A DNA stretch of 64,000 nucleotides from Thermoplasmatales archaeon (GCA_016806715.1 CP060531.1:1473966-1537965); one strand, 5' to 3'. Positions 25,284-35,281 are shown, numbered from the stretch's first letter. The notes: generated by a model not told the origin, from the sequence alone. Numbers and translations are program-made.

Positions 25284-26429
25284 TTATAATGCCGACTTCC
25301 TGTATTTACCAAAGAACAACAGATCGTAAACGATCTTTGATCCCCCTGCAACGATAAACAGGAGCGGAGGATAGAATTCCAGGATGGCGCCTCCTATTGC
25401 CGGCCCCGGGATCTGGAAAAAATTTCTCACCATCACAAATCTTGCGTTGCTTTGGATTCTCTGTTCCTGCGGTATCAGGGTATTAGTGAAACTGTCTCTT
25501 GCAGGAACATCCATCTGACTCGTGGTCTGGCGAAGATACAGGAATATCTGGCCAAGGATGAATGAGTGTATGATCGGAATCATGACAAGGAAGACGTTGC
25601 TTATGAGATGCGTATAAACCATTGTCCTGACCAGCCCCATGCGATTTGATATGACTGAGGACAGTATGATGGAAATTGCCGTAACAATGTTTACGAGGAT
25701 GAAGATGAAACCTATCTGTGAAAGTGTTGCAGCATATACTATCTTGAACCAGAGCGTGATCATGGATGTAACAACGAGCCCGCCTCCAAGTGAGTCGATG
25801 GAAAAGAGCCATGTGAGTACGGAAACATCCTGGTTCTTCACTTTTCGCTCCTGTCCAGAAACTTTCCTCTTGATATTGAGTGGAATCAGTACTAATCCAT
25901 AAGAAACAAATTGCAGGAGGGAGAGGAAGAAGCATAATTCATAGAATACCGGTATGTTTGCATCATAGAAGAAGAAAATGGAAGCGGATGCAATGGCTGC
26001 GGATGCATAAGAGCCAAAGTTGTAGATTGAGAATGCAAAATTCTTGCTTCTCCTTTCACCCTCGTTCATGCTGATTGAATACTGCTCCACTGCCTGGTTG
26101 TGAGTAAAATCCCTGCCAGATAGCGGGATTCCCCCTAACACTATGGCAGCAATGTAGAAGGTTATGCCATGGAACATGAAGAGAAGGAAGAGAGCAGAGG
26201 AGAAGAGGGCGCTGAGAACAAGGAGCTTCGGTTTTTCTCCGATTCTCAGGCGGGAGAATCCGTAAACGAAGATCGTGGACGAGATCCCGCTTACCATGAT
26301 TATCAGGGCAATGTAGATGGCCGAAATCCCAATGCCAGACAGATAGTACGGCGCCGTTAATGCGAGTATGGAGAAGACGAATGTTCTTGTTGTGCGGTTA
26401 AGGGATAGCATTGCCGTGGAAAGACGCAT
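25284..26429 (-). CDS. MFS transporter
   Basis: About 381 residues and 11-12 helices. The segment GGIPLSGRDFTHNQAVEQYSI after helix 4 and LRQTTSQMDVPARDSFTNTLIP after helix 10 match a family of archaeal MFS proteins with the DVPxRxS loop. Substrate unknown. ATG 26429 is preferred over 26447 because TTTTAATATC (26450-26459, minus-strand TATA) lies 26 bases upstream of it. It shares a 125-base divergent promoter region with the XPB gene. Confidence 0.82.
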   Translation of the reverse strand: MRLSTAMLSLNRTTRTFVFSILALTAPYYLSGIGISAIYIALIIMVSGISSTIFVYGFSRLRIGEKPKLLVLSALFSSALFLLFMFHGITFYIAAIVLGGIPLSGRDFTHNQAVEQYSISMNEGERRSKNFAFSIYNFGSYASAAIASASIFFFYDANIPVFYELCFFLSLLQFVSYGLVLIPLNIKRKVSGQERKVKNQDVSVLTWLFSIDSLGGGLVVTSMITLWFKIVYAATLSQIGFIFILVNIVTAISIILSSVISNRMGLVRTMVYTHLISNVFLVMIPIIHSFILGQIFLYLRQTTSQMDVPARDSFTNTLIPQEQRIQSNARFVMVRNFFQIPGPAIGGAILEFYPPLLFIVAGGSKIVYDLLFFGKYRKSAL

Positions 26430-26554
26430 CGTATCCCTAACGCGCAATGATATTAAAACTGTACTCGTTCTATGATTAGTCTCCTGTGGTGCAGTTACCC
26501 CACAATTCCCATATAGTTTTATTAATCAATTTTGAATATGTTTGAAGGCCGTAA

Positions 26555-27889
26555 ATGATCCTGAATTTTTCTAAAGGGAAGATCGTTGTATCAGGAGCGG
26601 ATTCAGCACAAACCAATGCCCAACATGCTGATGTGCAGTCAGCTGTTCCAGGATACATGTATACTGAAATAAAGTCACGATATCCTGAAGCCACCGATAG
26701 GGTGTTTCCTGAAGATTCCGCTCTCAGACTGAAGATGAGGGATAAACTCCGCCCTTATCAGCTGGAATCAATCGACCAGTGGGAGAAGAACGGTTGCAGG
26801 GGCATTATAGTCCTTCCTACTGCGGCCGGCAAGACCCACATAGGAATGGAGGCAATCTCAAGGCTCTCCACCACAACGATAATAATCGCTCCGACATTAG
26901 AATTGATCGCGCAGTGGCGGGAAAAACTTGCTGAGGTATTTGATACAGAGATAGGCCAGATCGGTGGCGGTATAAAAGAGATAAAGGATATCACGGTATG
27001 CACGTATGACTCGGCCTACCTGATGGCAGATACCATAGGGAACAGGTTCAAGTTCCTCCTTATTGATGAGGTTCACCATCTCGCATCTGAGCAGTTCAGG
27101 CAGATTGCCGTAAAGTTCGCTTCGCCGTTCAGGATGGGTCTTACCGCTACGTATGAAAGAAGTGACAAGCTTCATGAAACCTTGCAAGACGTCATGGGAG
27201 GGAAGATATTTGAACTGGGTTATGAAGAACTGAGCGAATACATTGCTGACTACAAGATCGTCAGGATTCCAGTCAGCCTGACCCCTGAGGAAATAGAGGA
27301 GTATGAAAGGAACAGGGAAATATTTGTTAATTACCTGAGAAGCCATAGCGTGAAACTTGCAGGCCCATGGGATTTTGAGAAATTTATCATGCGTTCATGG
27401 TCAAGGGAAGGTCGAGATGCACTGAATGCGTGGAGGAAGGCTCGTGACATAGCATTCAATTCCCGCGTCAAGATCGACGTTGTGCGCTACGTCATGGGGA
27501 AGCATCCTGGTGAGAAGATGCTTATTTTCTCTGAAGATACAAATACCGCATATTTGATGTCAAGGGAATTCCTCATACCTGCACTGACCTATCTTACTCC
27601 CGCCAGGGAAAGGAAGAGGTACCTGGAAATGTTCCGGAACGGCGAGATAAACGCGATGGCAGCTTCAAGAATACTTGACGAGGGAGTTGATGTTCCTGAC
27701 GCTTCAGTGGCAATCGTCCTCAGCGGGTCTGGAAGCACGAGGCAGTTCAGGCAGCGCCTGGGCAGAATACTCCGTCCCGGGGATTCAAAGAAAAGTACAA
27801 TGTACGAAGTTGTTGCCAGGGGAACGTCGGAATTTGGCACATCCAAAAGGAGGCGAAAAGGTGTTCCCGACAGATCTGATGTTGGTTAG
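26555..27889 (+). CDS. XPB-family SF2 DNA helicase
   Basis: Archaeal XPB, a 3'-5' helicase of nucleotide-excision-type repair that works with the Bax1 nuclease. Motifs: RPYQLESIDQW (Q-like), Walker A VLPTAAGKTHIG, FLLIDEVHHLAS (DEVH), GLTATYERSD (motif III), and motifs V/VI ILDEGVDVPDASVAIVLSGSGSTRQFRQRLGRILRPG. A thumb-like insertion with EEIEEYERNREIFVNYL is present. The 444 residues match. Bax1 starts within its last 29 bases. Confidence 0.93.
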   Translation: MILNFSKGKIVVSGADSAQTNAQHADVQSAVPGYMYTEIKSRYPEATDRVFPEDSALRLKMRDKLRPYQLESIDQWEKNGCRGIIVLPTAAGKTHIGMEAISRLSTTTIIIAPTLELIAQWREKLAEVFDTEIGQIGGGIKEIKDITVCTYDSAYLMADTIGNRFKFLLIDEVHHLASEQFRQIAVKFASPFRMGLTATYERSDKLHETLQDVMGGKIFELGYEELSEYIADYKIVRIPVSLTPEEIEEYERNREIFVNYLRSHSVKLAGPWDFEKFIMRSWSREGRDALNAWRKARDIAFNSRVKIDVVRYVMGKHPGEKMLIFSEDTNTAYLMSREFLIPALTYLTPARERKRYLEMFRNGEINAMAASRILDEGVDVPDASVAIVLSGSGSTRQFRQRLGRILRPGDSKKSTMYEVVARGTSEFGTSKRRRKGVPDRSDVG

Positions 27890-29198
27890 GCGAAAAAAGA
27901 ACGGACTCGTCTTCCCCGTCTTCCTGACAAAGGACCAGATGCAATACTGTACCGATGTCAATTCGGTCTTCCAATCATGTGTGGGAAAGAGGTCAGGGGA
28001 TATAGATCGGGAAATAAAAGACCTCGAATCCAGGGCAGAAAACCATAAAATAGTCAGGGCGCTGGCCACGATTGTATTACGGAAATCATTATTTGTTCCC
28101 CCATCCCGGATCCCTGCGACAGAGATCAGGGATTACCTGTTCACGAAGGCAAAGTTTCCGGCATATCGTCCGGAGGACAGAGATTCTATTCTCAGGGAAG
28201 CAGCATCACATTTTGGGGTATCCACTGAAGAGGTAATTGCTGGAATGTATGGAGACAAGGATACTGAGCAGGTAATGGAGACCTGTTACACGATACCGGA
28301 TGAGGAACTGGCTAGGGAATTCAACATGGAAATGCTGGAAACTGTGCTTTCCAAATCTATCAGCCTTATTGTCAGAAACATAATCGACTGGCAGGAACTG
28401 TCAACTCGTGCAAGAATGGCCGGGATGGCTCCGAAACCCATCTTGGAGGGTGGCAAGGTACGCGGAATGCTGATCAACACTCAGACCTCAAGACATGCAA
28501 GGGGAAGCGGGAGCTCAAGTACCATATCTGATATCATCAGATTTGTGCTGTCCAGACCAACCTGGACCATTGAAGCTCAGGTTTCCATAGAAAACAAGAC
28601 ATGGGGGAGAAAGGACCAGCTCATGTTGACGCTTAATGAAAGTGCATCTTATTACCTGCAGGAAAGGATTGTTGCACCAGCCATTGAAATACCGCCGTGG
28701 TTAACACTTTCCAGGACAACGTTGAGCCTTGGGGAAACCGTCTATATGCCCTGTTTCGAGGCAAATATCTCGGGGAAATCCGTTTACGTATTCATATCTG
28801 GGGATACTTCAGAAGCAGACGACATCGAAATGTCCCATAAACTGGAAATGGCGGGAATAGATTTTGTCGTTGCATGCCCGAATGCATCTACCCGTCAGCA
28901 GAGAAAGGGCTGGTACTATTTCAAAGGTTCAATAAACTGGGATCAACTCAAGGAATCTATAACGGGTACAGAAAAGAGAAAGAAAATTGTATCAGGGACA
29001 GCAAAATCCGTGAAACTTGAGGACGAGATCGACGAATCAACGATTAAAGAGCTGAAGGTGAATATCGATCGCCTGTATCCAGACTCAGTCAAGATAATAG
29101 ACTACATAGAGTCAAGGGGACTGGTTGCAGGTCGCGTCCTAAACGCCCTGGGCTACAAGGTCAAATGGAAAGGGCTCGACATGATAGTGTCCAGATGA
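27861..29198 (+). CDS. Bax1 (DUF790) XPB-associated nuclease
   Basis: Bax1 is a structure-specific endonuclease that binds XPB in archaea; the Thermoplasma acidophilum protein has been studied. The 445-residue product begins FPTDLMLVRRKKNGLVFPVFL, with a central region YRPEDRDSILREAASHFG and a C-terminal nuclease-like part KSVYVFISGDTSEADDIEMSHKLEMAGIDFVVACPN and EDEIDESTIKELK. GTG 27861 is chosen because AGGAGG at 27848-27853 sits seven bases upstream; ATG 27879 is the alternative. Translation is coupled to XPB by overlap. Confidence 0.9.
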   Translation: MFPTDLMLVRRKKNGLVFPVFLTKDQMQYCTDVNSVFQSCVGKRSGDIDREIKDLESRAENHKIVRALATIVLRKSLFVPPSRIPATEIRDYLFTKAKFPAYRPEDRDSILREAASHFGVSTEEVIAGMYGDKDTEQVMETCYTIPDEELAREFNMEMLETVLSKSISLIVRNIIDWQELSTRARMAGMAPKPILEGGKVRGMLINTQTSRHARGSGSSSTISDIIRFVLSRPTWTIEAQVSIENKTWGRKDQLMLTLNESASYYLQERIVAPAIEIPPWLTLSRTTLSLGETVYMPCFEANISGKSVYVFISGDTSEADDIEMSHKLEMAGIDFVVACPNASTRQQRKGWYYFKGSINWDQLKESITGTEKRKKIVSGTAKSVKLEDEIDESTIKELKVNIDRLYPDSVKIIDYIESRGLVAGRVLNALGYKVKWKGLDMIVSR

Positions 29199-29261
29199 AC
29201 TCATTTCTCACGTTAATGGGCGGCAGTAAACATTTATTAGGCACTAAATATACTATACGGT

Positions 29262-29960
29262 GTGGTCGATAAAATCCCGGATATTAATTCACCGGATCGG
29301 ATAAGGGTATTCGTTTCAAACTCATACCTTGACCGTTCCATGGCGATGAAAATCAGAAATCGCCTGGGTGAATACGGGATAAATGTGTATATCGCGCATA
29401 ACGAACGCGATGTATCACCGATTTTATTGGAAAAGATACTTGAGAACATATCCACAACTACTGTATTTATTCCACTGCTCACCAGGAACTTCTTCTCATC
29501 CGAATGGACCATGCAGGAATGCGGAGCAGCTGTAGCCCTGGCAAAGTTAATAGTATCCGTTTCAGTCGAAGCAGAACCGGTTGGATATCTCGGGAAGTTC
29601 ACCAGCATCAAGCCGTTGAGGGACCCTGATGGGTCAATAAACACTGAATCACTGTGCAATGAATTACTCAAGTTCCTTTATACTAAGGGAATAATAACAA
29701 ACGACCATGTAATAAAAGGTTTCACGAACGCAATGACATTCACCGAAGCCAATTATGCGGCGGAGTTCCTGAAAGAGGTCGACGAAACAGACAGCATATC
29801 AATCGAGGAAGCTACAAGACTTTTCACAGGCTCTATGGATAACCTCATCCTCAAGGGTAGCTTCAAAGCTTCAAAGATTCTTACGGAAATACTGGAAAAG
29901 TATAAAGGAAGCCTTTCGCGTGAGACAATTGAGCAACTTTCCCAGAAGAAGATCCTCTGA
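29262..29960 (+). CDS. TIR-domain protein
   Basis: Residues 12-115 form a TIR domain: DRIRVFVSNSYLDRSMAMKI, GINVYIAHNERDVSPILLEKI, TTTVFIPLLTRNFFSSEWT. The glutamate E86 in SSEWTMQECGAAVAL aligns with the catalytic Glu of TIR NADases. The remaining 110 residues are helical and unrecognised. TIR enzymes cleave NAD+ and often act as effectors of antiviral defence; a signalling role is also possible. It sits 63 bases after Bax1 but has its own TATA-like TTTATTAG (29233-29240), which gives a leaderless GTG start at 29262. Confidence 0.82.
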   Translation: MVDKIPDINSPDRIRVFVSNSYLDRSMAMKIRNRLGEYGINVYIAHNERDVSPILLEKILENISTTTVFIPLLTRNFFSSEWTMQECGAAVALAKLIVSVSVEAEPVGYLGKFTSIKPLRDPDGSINTESLCNELLKFLYTKGIITNDHVIKGFTNAMTFTEANYAAEFLKEVDETDSISIEEATRLFTGSMDNLILKGSFKASKILTEILEKYKGSLSRETIEQLSQKKIL

Positions 29961-30049
29961 TTGTATGCGCAGCTATATCCGTCAGAATGTACGCAAATGC
30001 CGGACAGAAAAGTTAAATAACCGGATTGTGAATAGTATTATCGGTCATA

Positions 30050-30190
30050 ATGGGCAAGAGAAGATTTGGCAAAGATGACCTGGAAGAAGTGGCCAGCTAC
30101 GACGAACTCGAAAGAACAATTTTTGGAGACGATGAAAATAAAAGGAAGAGAGGTTCAGGGAACAATTCTCGTCCTGTCCCTAGGAAATAG
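30050..30190 (+). CDS. Small charged hypothetical protein (46 aa)
   Basis: ATG 30050 opens a 46-codon frame beginning MGKRRFGKDDLEEVASYDEL and ending in a basic [16 protein letters not shown] tail. GTTAAATAAC at about 30011-30020 is a TATA box 30 bases upstream. The charge distribution looks protein-like rather than random. It overlaps the aspS 3' end by 36 bases, tail to tail. No family recognised. Confidence 0.5.
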   Translation: MGKRRFGKDDLEEVASYDELERTIFGDDENKRKRGSGNNSRPVPRK

Positions 30191-31447
30191 GGTTGCTTCC
30201 CTGATGTTCTGAAGGTTGCAAAGTATCATTACCAGCCTTTCAAGACCAAGACCGAATCCGGCATGTGGAGGCATTCCATACCGGAAAGCCCTTATATAGA
30301 AGTCGAAGTCTTCGGGCTTTAATCCTTTGCTTAAAAATCTTTCAGTCAGGAGTTGGGGATCATGAACTCTCTGCGCTCCCGACGTTATCTCTTTTTCATT
30401 AAACTGCAGATCAAACGAATTTGATATATCGGGGTCTTCCGGGGATGGCATGGTGTAAAATGCCCTCAGCGACGATGGCCACTCCGTTATGAAATAGAAT
30501 CCAGGGTACTGTGTTCCAATTTCCCGAAGTTGATCTGGCGAGAAGTCCTCCCCGAATTTCACTTCAATTCCCTTGTTTTTTAGGAATGAAATGCACTCCC
30601 TGTAACTTATTCTTGGAAACGGGACTTCCGGAATTTCCATCTTTATTCCTGCAGCCTCTATCTCAGCACCCAGCTCGGAAACTGTTTCCTGTATTCCAGC
30701 CCTCACGGCATTTTCGAGCATGTGCATGGCATCGTTGTGGTCTGCAAAACTCATCTCTATATCCACGGACGTGAATTCATTCAGGTGTCTCACAGTATTA
30801 TGCTGCTCTGCCCTGAATGCCGGTCCTACCTCAAAAACTCTGTCAAGTCCAGCAGACATCATTATTTCCTTATAGAGTTGCGGTGATTGGTTAAGATATG
30901 CGCTCTTCTCAAAGTACTTGACAGCAAAAAGGTCGGCTCCGCCTTCTGTGGCAGCCGCGACTATCTTTGGAGTGTGAATCTCTACAAAATTCTTCGAGTG
31001 GAAAAAAGTCCTGATGCCCCAGAGCATGACGCTTTCTATCCTGAAAACAAGTGCATTTTCCTTTTTCCTGAGATCAAGGAACCTGTTATTCAGCCGTGTT
31101 TCGAAATCTGCAGATACAGGATCAGTAATCCCGAGGGGAAGAGGCTTCTCCGCCCTGTTCATAACAGTAACGCTTTTCGCCAGTATCTCCCTGTTGCTCG
31201 TGCTCTTGCTGTTCTCAGGTATAATCCCTGTGACGCAGATCACAGATTCTCTCTCAAGCTGCCTCACTTCACTGAGGTTTAGTATGTTGTTTTCCGGCTT
31301 TAGTGTTACTTGTACAGTACCTGTGTTATCTCTCAATATTATGAAAGCGATATTTTTCAATCCTCTTATTTCCTGGATCCAGCCGCAGACCTTCACTGTA
31401 GAATTTGAAGGAGCATCCTGCACTCTTCCGATATAGGTCCTGTCCAT
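30155..31447 (-). CDS. aspS: Aspartyl-tRNA synthetase
   Basis: Class IIb synthetase. N-terminal OB anticodon-binding domain with [26 protein letters not shown]; motif 2 [22 protein letters not shown]; flipping-loop QSPQLYKE; and motif 3 [16 protein letters not shown]. The 430-residue length, without the bacterial insertion domain, is the archaeal form. Whether it also charges tRNA-Asn (non-discriminating) cannot be read from the sequence with confidence. CATATAAAAAAT at about 31468 is the minus-strand TATA box for a leaderless start. Confidence 0.95.
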   Translation of the reverse strand: MDRTYIGRVQDAPSNSTVKVCGWIQEIRGLKNIAFIILRDNTGTVQVTLKPENNILNLSEVRQLERESVICVTGIIPENSKSTSNREILAKSVTVMNRAEKPLPLGITDPVSADFETRLNNRFLDLRKKENALVFRIESVMLWGIRTFFHSKNFVEIHTPKIVAAATEGGADLFAVKYFEKSAYLNQSPQLYKEIMMSAGLDRVFEVGPAFRAEQHNTVRHLNEFTSVDIEMSFADHNDAMHMLENAVRAGIQETVSELGAEIEAAGIKMEIPEVPFPRISYRECISFLKNKGIEVKFGEDFSPDQLREIGTQYPGFYFITEWPSSLRAFYTMPSPEDPDISNSFDLQFNEKEITSGAQRVHDPQLLTERFLSKGLKPEDFDFYIRAFRYGMPPHAGFGLGLERLVMILCNLQNIREATLFPRDRTRIVP

Positions 31448-31566
31448 GACACCGTAAAGTCATTTCCACATATAAAAAATAGCTAAATGAGCCTGTGATC
31501 GTCAAAGTGTACCGGACTAAGCTGTAAAGTTAAATCCTTATAATCTAATTTGGATTGTGGAATATA

Positions 31567-32862
31567 ATGAAAATTGGTCGCGTAGTCCTTTCTATGTTGA
31601 TCCTTGCATTCATGGTCTTTCTCATAGTACCGTTGCATTCCGGTGCGCAGCCACAGGTGGCCTCAAAAAACCTGATGATAATAAATCTTGATGAGGCGAT
31701 AGATCCGGGATCAGCCAGCATGATCACTCAGGCACTGTCGCCTTCCAACACGGTTAACACAGCCGCAGTTGTCATAAGCATGAATACGCCCGGTGGGATA
31801 CTTAACAACATGATCCAGATGGTCGATGCTATAAATGCAACGGAGGAAAGAGGCATCCCTGTGTATACTTACATTATTCCTGATGGCATGGGGGCCTCTG
31901 CTGGATCGTACGTTGCTATGGCATCTACCGGCATTTACATGGGCCCAGGCTCATTCATAGGTCCTTCAACTCCCATAGTTGTCGGAGGGACAGCTCTGGA
32001 GCAGAACCACACTGAGGCTGCAATGTTCTCGCTGATGCAGTCCATGGCATCTGCACACGGCAGGAATGCAACTGCGGCCGGAATAATGGTAACCCAGAAT
32101 TATGCCTATAATTACACCAGTGCTATATCTGTGCACCTGGTGGATGGAAGCGCGACAAACCTCACGGTATTTCTCAAAGATGCGGGACTTTCATCGTACC
32201 CGCAGACAATCGTGAATCCATCTGTTTATGACAATTTCCTCAGCTTCCTGAGCAACACATATGTGGACGGAATACTGATCCTGGTTGGTGTCATAGCAAT
32301 CCTGCTCGATCTTTACCATGGCACTATCCTTCTTTCTGTAGCTGGAGTGGTGATGATCGCTCTCGGGTTGATTGGAGCTGAAATCGTTGGCGCATCGCCG
32401 GTTGGCCTGGTATTCCTGCTGCTTGGTGCGGTGCTGATTATCCTGGAATTCAAGACGGGTCACGGCATTGCACTCATGGCAGGGGTGATAGTGGGCATAC
32501 TTGGAGTATTCTTGCTAGCCTCACCATATCTTGCCGCAAATCAGTATGGCTATTCCCCAAGCCCAGTAAACAATTCCAGCATAATAGCCGCACTGATCAT
32601 AGTATTTCTTGCTCTCGTGCTCGCTCTATACCTAAGAAAGCTGGTAAGATCGATGAAATCCAGGAAGTTCACGGGATCAGAAGCCCTGATCGGGTCTACG
32701 GGAATAACCAAGGATACCGTTGGAACGGAGGGGACCATCGCAGTTGATGGTGTCATGTGGAGAGCTGAGAGTGTAAACGGGGAGGAGATCCCTCCGGGCA
32801 TCGAGGTGACGGTTATAAGAAGAGATGGACTGAAAGTGTACGTTGAAAGGGTGAAAAAGTAG
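31567..32862 (+). CDS. NfeD-type membrane serine protease-like protein
   Basis: Full-length NfeD: a signal/TM segment (KIGRVVLSMLILAFMVFLIVPL), a ClpP-like domain with AAVVISMNTPGGIL and the nucleophile serine in MGASAGSYVAMAS, four membrane helices, and a C-terminal OB domain EALIGSTGITKDTVGTEGTIAVDGVMWRAESV. The lysine expected in the region after GRNATAAGIMVTQN is not evident: an Ile appears where relatives have Lys. A stomatin gene normally follows; none is here. ATG 31567 gives a leaderless mRNA (CTTATAAT at about 31537); TTG 31555 is the longer alternative. Confidence 0.88.
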   Translation: MKIGRVVLSMLILAFMVFLIVPLHSGAQPQVASKNLMIINLDEAIDPGSASMITQALSPSNTVNTAAVVISMNTPGGILNNMIQMVDAINATEERGIPVYTYIIPDGMGASAGSYVAMASTGIYMGPGSFIGPSTPIVVGGTALEQNHTEAAMFSLMQSMASAHGRNATAAGIMVTQNYAYNYTSAISVHLVDGSATNLTVFLKDAGLSSYPQTIVNPSVYDNFLSFLSNTYVDGILILVGVIAILLDLYHGTILLSVAGVVMIALGLIGAEIVGASPVGLVFLLLGAVLIILEFKTGHGIALMAGVIVGILGVFLLASPYLAANQYGYSPSPVNNSSIIAALIIVFLALVLALYLRKLVRSMKSRKFTGSEALIGSTGITKDTVGTEGTIAVDGVMWRAESVNGEEIPPGIEVTVIRRDGLKVYVERVKK

Positions 32863-32903
32863 ACTCTAAATCAGATTTATAAGGAATAAGCCGATTAGAG
32901 CCT

Positions 32904-33848
32904 GTGTCACAATCCATACTTGGTTTTGACGTAGGTGGATCGAAGATCTCGGCGGTTTTAGGCGATGATTCAGGCAACATCCTCGCAAATGTCAGACGCC
33001 CAACAATAAAGCATCTCGGAAAGAAGAGGCTTGTCGAACAGCTGGTTGAGATGGGTAATGAGGTGATAAAGGATGCAGGGGTCAGCAGGATTGACAGCAT
33101 CGGCATCCTTTTCGCCGGACTCGTCGACAGGGAGAATGGCGTGGTTCTATCATCTCCAAATATTTTAGGACTCAACAATTTCAACATTACCCATGAGATC
33201 GGGGCACGTTTCAACGTTCCTGTATACCTCGAGAACGATGCAACCGGGGCAACGATATCCGAGAGAATTTTTGGGGCTGGGAAAGGCGTAGACAATTTTG
33301 TATATATAACACTCAGCACGGGCATAGGGGGTGGGGCCTTCATCGACGGCAAGCTCTATAGAGGTTCCCACGGCCTTGCTGGTGAGATAGGGCACATGGT
33401 AATAATGTCCAATGGCCCAACCTGTGGATGCGGCAGGCGTGGCTGCCTGGAAGCGATAGCGGGCGGAAAAGGCATAGCAAGGAGGGTATCTGAAAACATA
33501 AGTGCGGTAAGGGATTCGCAGCTCTTTTCCGTAATGAAGCCCCAGGATATTGATGCACACGCTGTTTTCGATGCAAAGAAGCGCGGAGACATGTTCGCAC
33601 AGCTTATAATTGAAGAAACTGTCTATTACCTTGCTGTGGGAATAGTCAACGTGATAAACATTCTGGATCCCGAAGTGATAATAATTGGAGGTGGAATTTC
33701 CCGTGCAGGAAACGATCTATTTGGTCCTCTGCGGGCTGCGGTTAAAGAAGAGATGAGGACTATGTACCGTCCTGTCAAGATCCTGAAAGCACTGGATAAT
33801 GGATCGGATCTTGCAGCTATAGCCGTACCGATATACCGGGACCAGTGA
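32904..33848 (+). CDS. ROK-family sugar kinase (glucokinase-like)
   Basis: ATP-dependent hexose kinase of the ROK family. Seen: N-terminal phosphate loop ILGFDVGGSKISAVLGD, LENDATGATISERIFGAGKG with the catalytic Asp, YITLSTGIGGGAFIDGKLYRG, GLAGEIGHMVIM and the zinc motif CGCGRRGCLEAIAGG. The 314 residues fit glucokinase or N-acylsugar kinase; the exact sugar cannot be set. GTG 32904 is 25 bases after TTTATAAG (32876), a leaderless start. Confidence 0.92.
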   Translation: MSQSILGFDVGGSKISAVLGDDSGNILANVRRPTIKHLGKKRLVEQLVEMGNEVIKDAGVSRIDSIGILFAGLVDRENGVVLSSPNILGLNNFNITHEIGARFNVPVYLENDATGATISERIFGAGKGVDNFVYITLSTGIGGGAFIDGKLYRGSHGLAGEIGHMVIMSNGPTCGCGRRGCLEAIAGGKGIARRVSENISAVRDSQLFSVMKPQDIDAHAVFDAKKRGDMFAQLIIEETVYYLAVGIVNVINILDPEVIIIGGGISRAGNDLFGPLRAAVKEEMRTMYRPVKILKALDNGSDLAAIAVPIYRDQ

Positions 33849-33862
33849 CTAAAGTCAAAAAT

Positions 33863-34903
33863 TCAAAGCCCGCCGAAGACTTTCTTCTTTATAGATTTAG
33901 GCATTATCTTTGCAAGGGACATGTAACGTCCCACGGACCTGACACCATTTTTGTGAAGTTTTTTGTGAAGCAAATGGTGTTTCATCAGCCATGGCCTGAT
34001 ATCTGAGTCCCATTTTTGCTGATAGAGCAATGGATTGTTCGCGGCAGCTGCAATACCTGCCATCCTTCCGGACCAGAATGCTCCCTGAAGTCCTCCGGCG
34101 GTGGTGTTCAGTACGGCATTCACCATGTCACCCACATACATTGTGTTCCCGTCTATGACTTTCTGCACCGGTTCCGTTAATGGTATCTGGTGCGCCATGG
34201 TCTCTAGCAATTCTCCTTCAAGCTCCGGAAATTCTGTAGTAAATTCTGCAAGGACATCCTTAGGTGCTCTTCCGTTGTAAGGGTAGTAGCATACTCCTAT
34301 CTTCCTTCTGTTCTCTCCATCGGCAAAATCCCAAAAATAACCACCGGGAGCCTTGTCGCTGAACCAGAGTATCATTTCGTAGTCGCCCCGCTTTGGCAAC
34401 TTTCGAATCTCCTCATAAGCAACAAGCACTTTGTCTCTTGGAAGTATCATTCCCATGTTTGATTGCGGTCCGGCAGCCATGATAATAAATTTAGCGCTGA
34501 GCTTTTCATTATCGGTAATGACCACATCATCTTTCACTGAATTTACCCTGGTTTTCATCCTTATATTCAGCTTCCCGGAGAACTTTTCGGCAAGGTATCT
34601 CTCATAATCAGTAAAGTTGTATACCAGTCCCACAGTCTTGTCGAAGCTCATTGAAATGCTCTTTCCAGTATCGGTCCTGAAACTCATTGCGTGGATTTCG
34701 GACGCAATTATGCTTTTATCAGTTGGCATCCCGATTCGGTTTACCCATTCAAGCGATACCGCTCCGGTGGACCTTACAGGGAGTCCAATATCACTCTTCT
34801 TGTCAAGGATCACGTAGTTCTTTCCAGCTTTCTGAAGTTCTGCACCGGCAGCCATTCCAGAAGTGCCCGCACCAATTATAATCGCGTCATAGTCGTAACT
34901 CAT
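33863..34903 (-). CDS. Geranylgeranyl reductase-family FAD-dependent oxidoreductase
   Basis: Flavoprotein that saturates isoprenoid chains, as in archaeal membrane lipids. N-terminal Rossmann motif AIIIGAGTSGMAAGAEL, the family motif GLPVRSTGAVS (P-V-R-x-T/S-G), GGYFWDFADGENRRKIGV (the YxWxF part near the lipid cavity) and MYVGDMVNAVLNTTAGGLQGAFWSG near the FAD site. The 346 residues are somewhat short of the 390-450 usual, lacking part of the C-terminal domain, so it may be a paralogue with another substrate. Confidence 0.85.
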   Translation of the reverse strand: MSYDYDAIIIGAGTSGMAAGAELQKAGKNYVILDKKSDIGLPVRSTGAVSLEWVNRIGMPTDKSIIASEIHAMSFRTDTGKSISMSFDKTVGLVYNFTDYERYLAEKFSGKLNIRMKTRVNSVKDDVVITDNEKLSAKFIIMAAGPQSNMGMILPRDKVLVAYEEIRKLPKRGDYEMILWFSDKAPGGYFWDFADGENRRKIGVCYYPYNGRAPKDVLAEFTTEFPELEGELLETMAHQIPLTEPVQKVIDGNTMYVGDMVNAVLNTTAGGLQGAFWSGRMAGIAAAANNPLLYQQKWDSDIRPWLMKHHLLHKKLHKNGVRSVGRYMSLAKIMPKSIKKKVFGGL

Positions 34904-35281
34904 ACTTGCAGTCCACAGATTATGGAATAAGGATTATTAATACTGTTCTTCATCCAAAAAAGGTTAATCCTACGGGGCTTAATCTTTCCGGAGCCATTGT
35001 TTCTGGCATCCAGAAGATAACGACAAAGTGATAAATCTAAACGTGTGCCTGGAAAGCATAATCAAAAGACGTCGTGTTGAAAGAGGCTATTAGGGGCTGA
35101 GCTCAGATGAGGACAGGCCACTGTGCATGGCTCAATGCACGCATCACCTTGGACATGATTGCAGTTGTGAAGTACAGGGAAATCAATGGAAGCATAAGCT
35201 GAACAAGCCAGGGCAATAACCCGATTTTAGGTGCGTCTCTGCTTAAATTTTAACGGAAAAAATAAAAATGGTCTACCGGTT
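34904..35281. other. Gene-free interval
   Basis: The only frame of note is a 31-codon ORF from ATG 35107, with no promoter or family support. TTATTAATACTG near 34932 is the minus-strand TATA box of the preceding reductase gene. No RNA gene is seen. Confidence 0.4.

Noticed and set aside
35100-35200. Possible C/D-box guide RNA (AGATGAGG ... CTGA)
   Set aside because: The C-box is a poor match and no D'/C' pair at normal spacing was seen.
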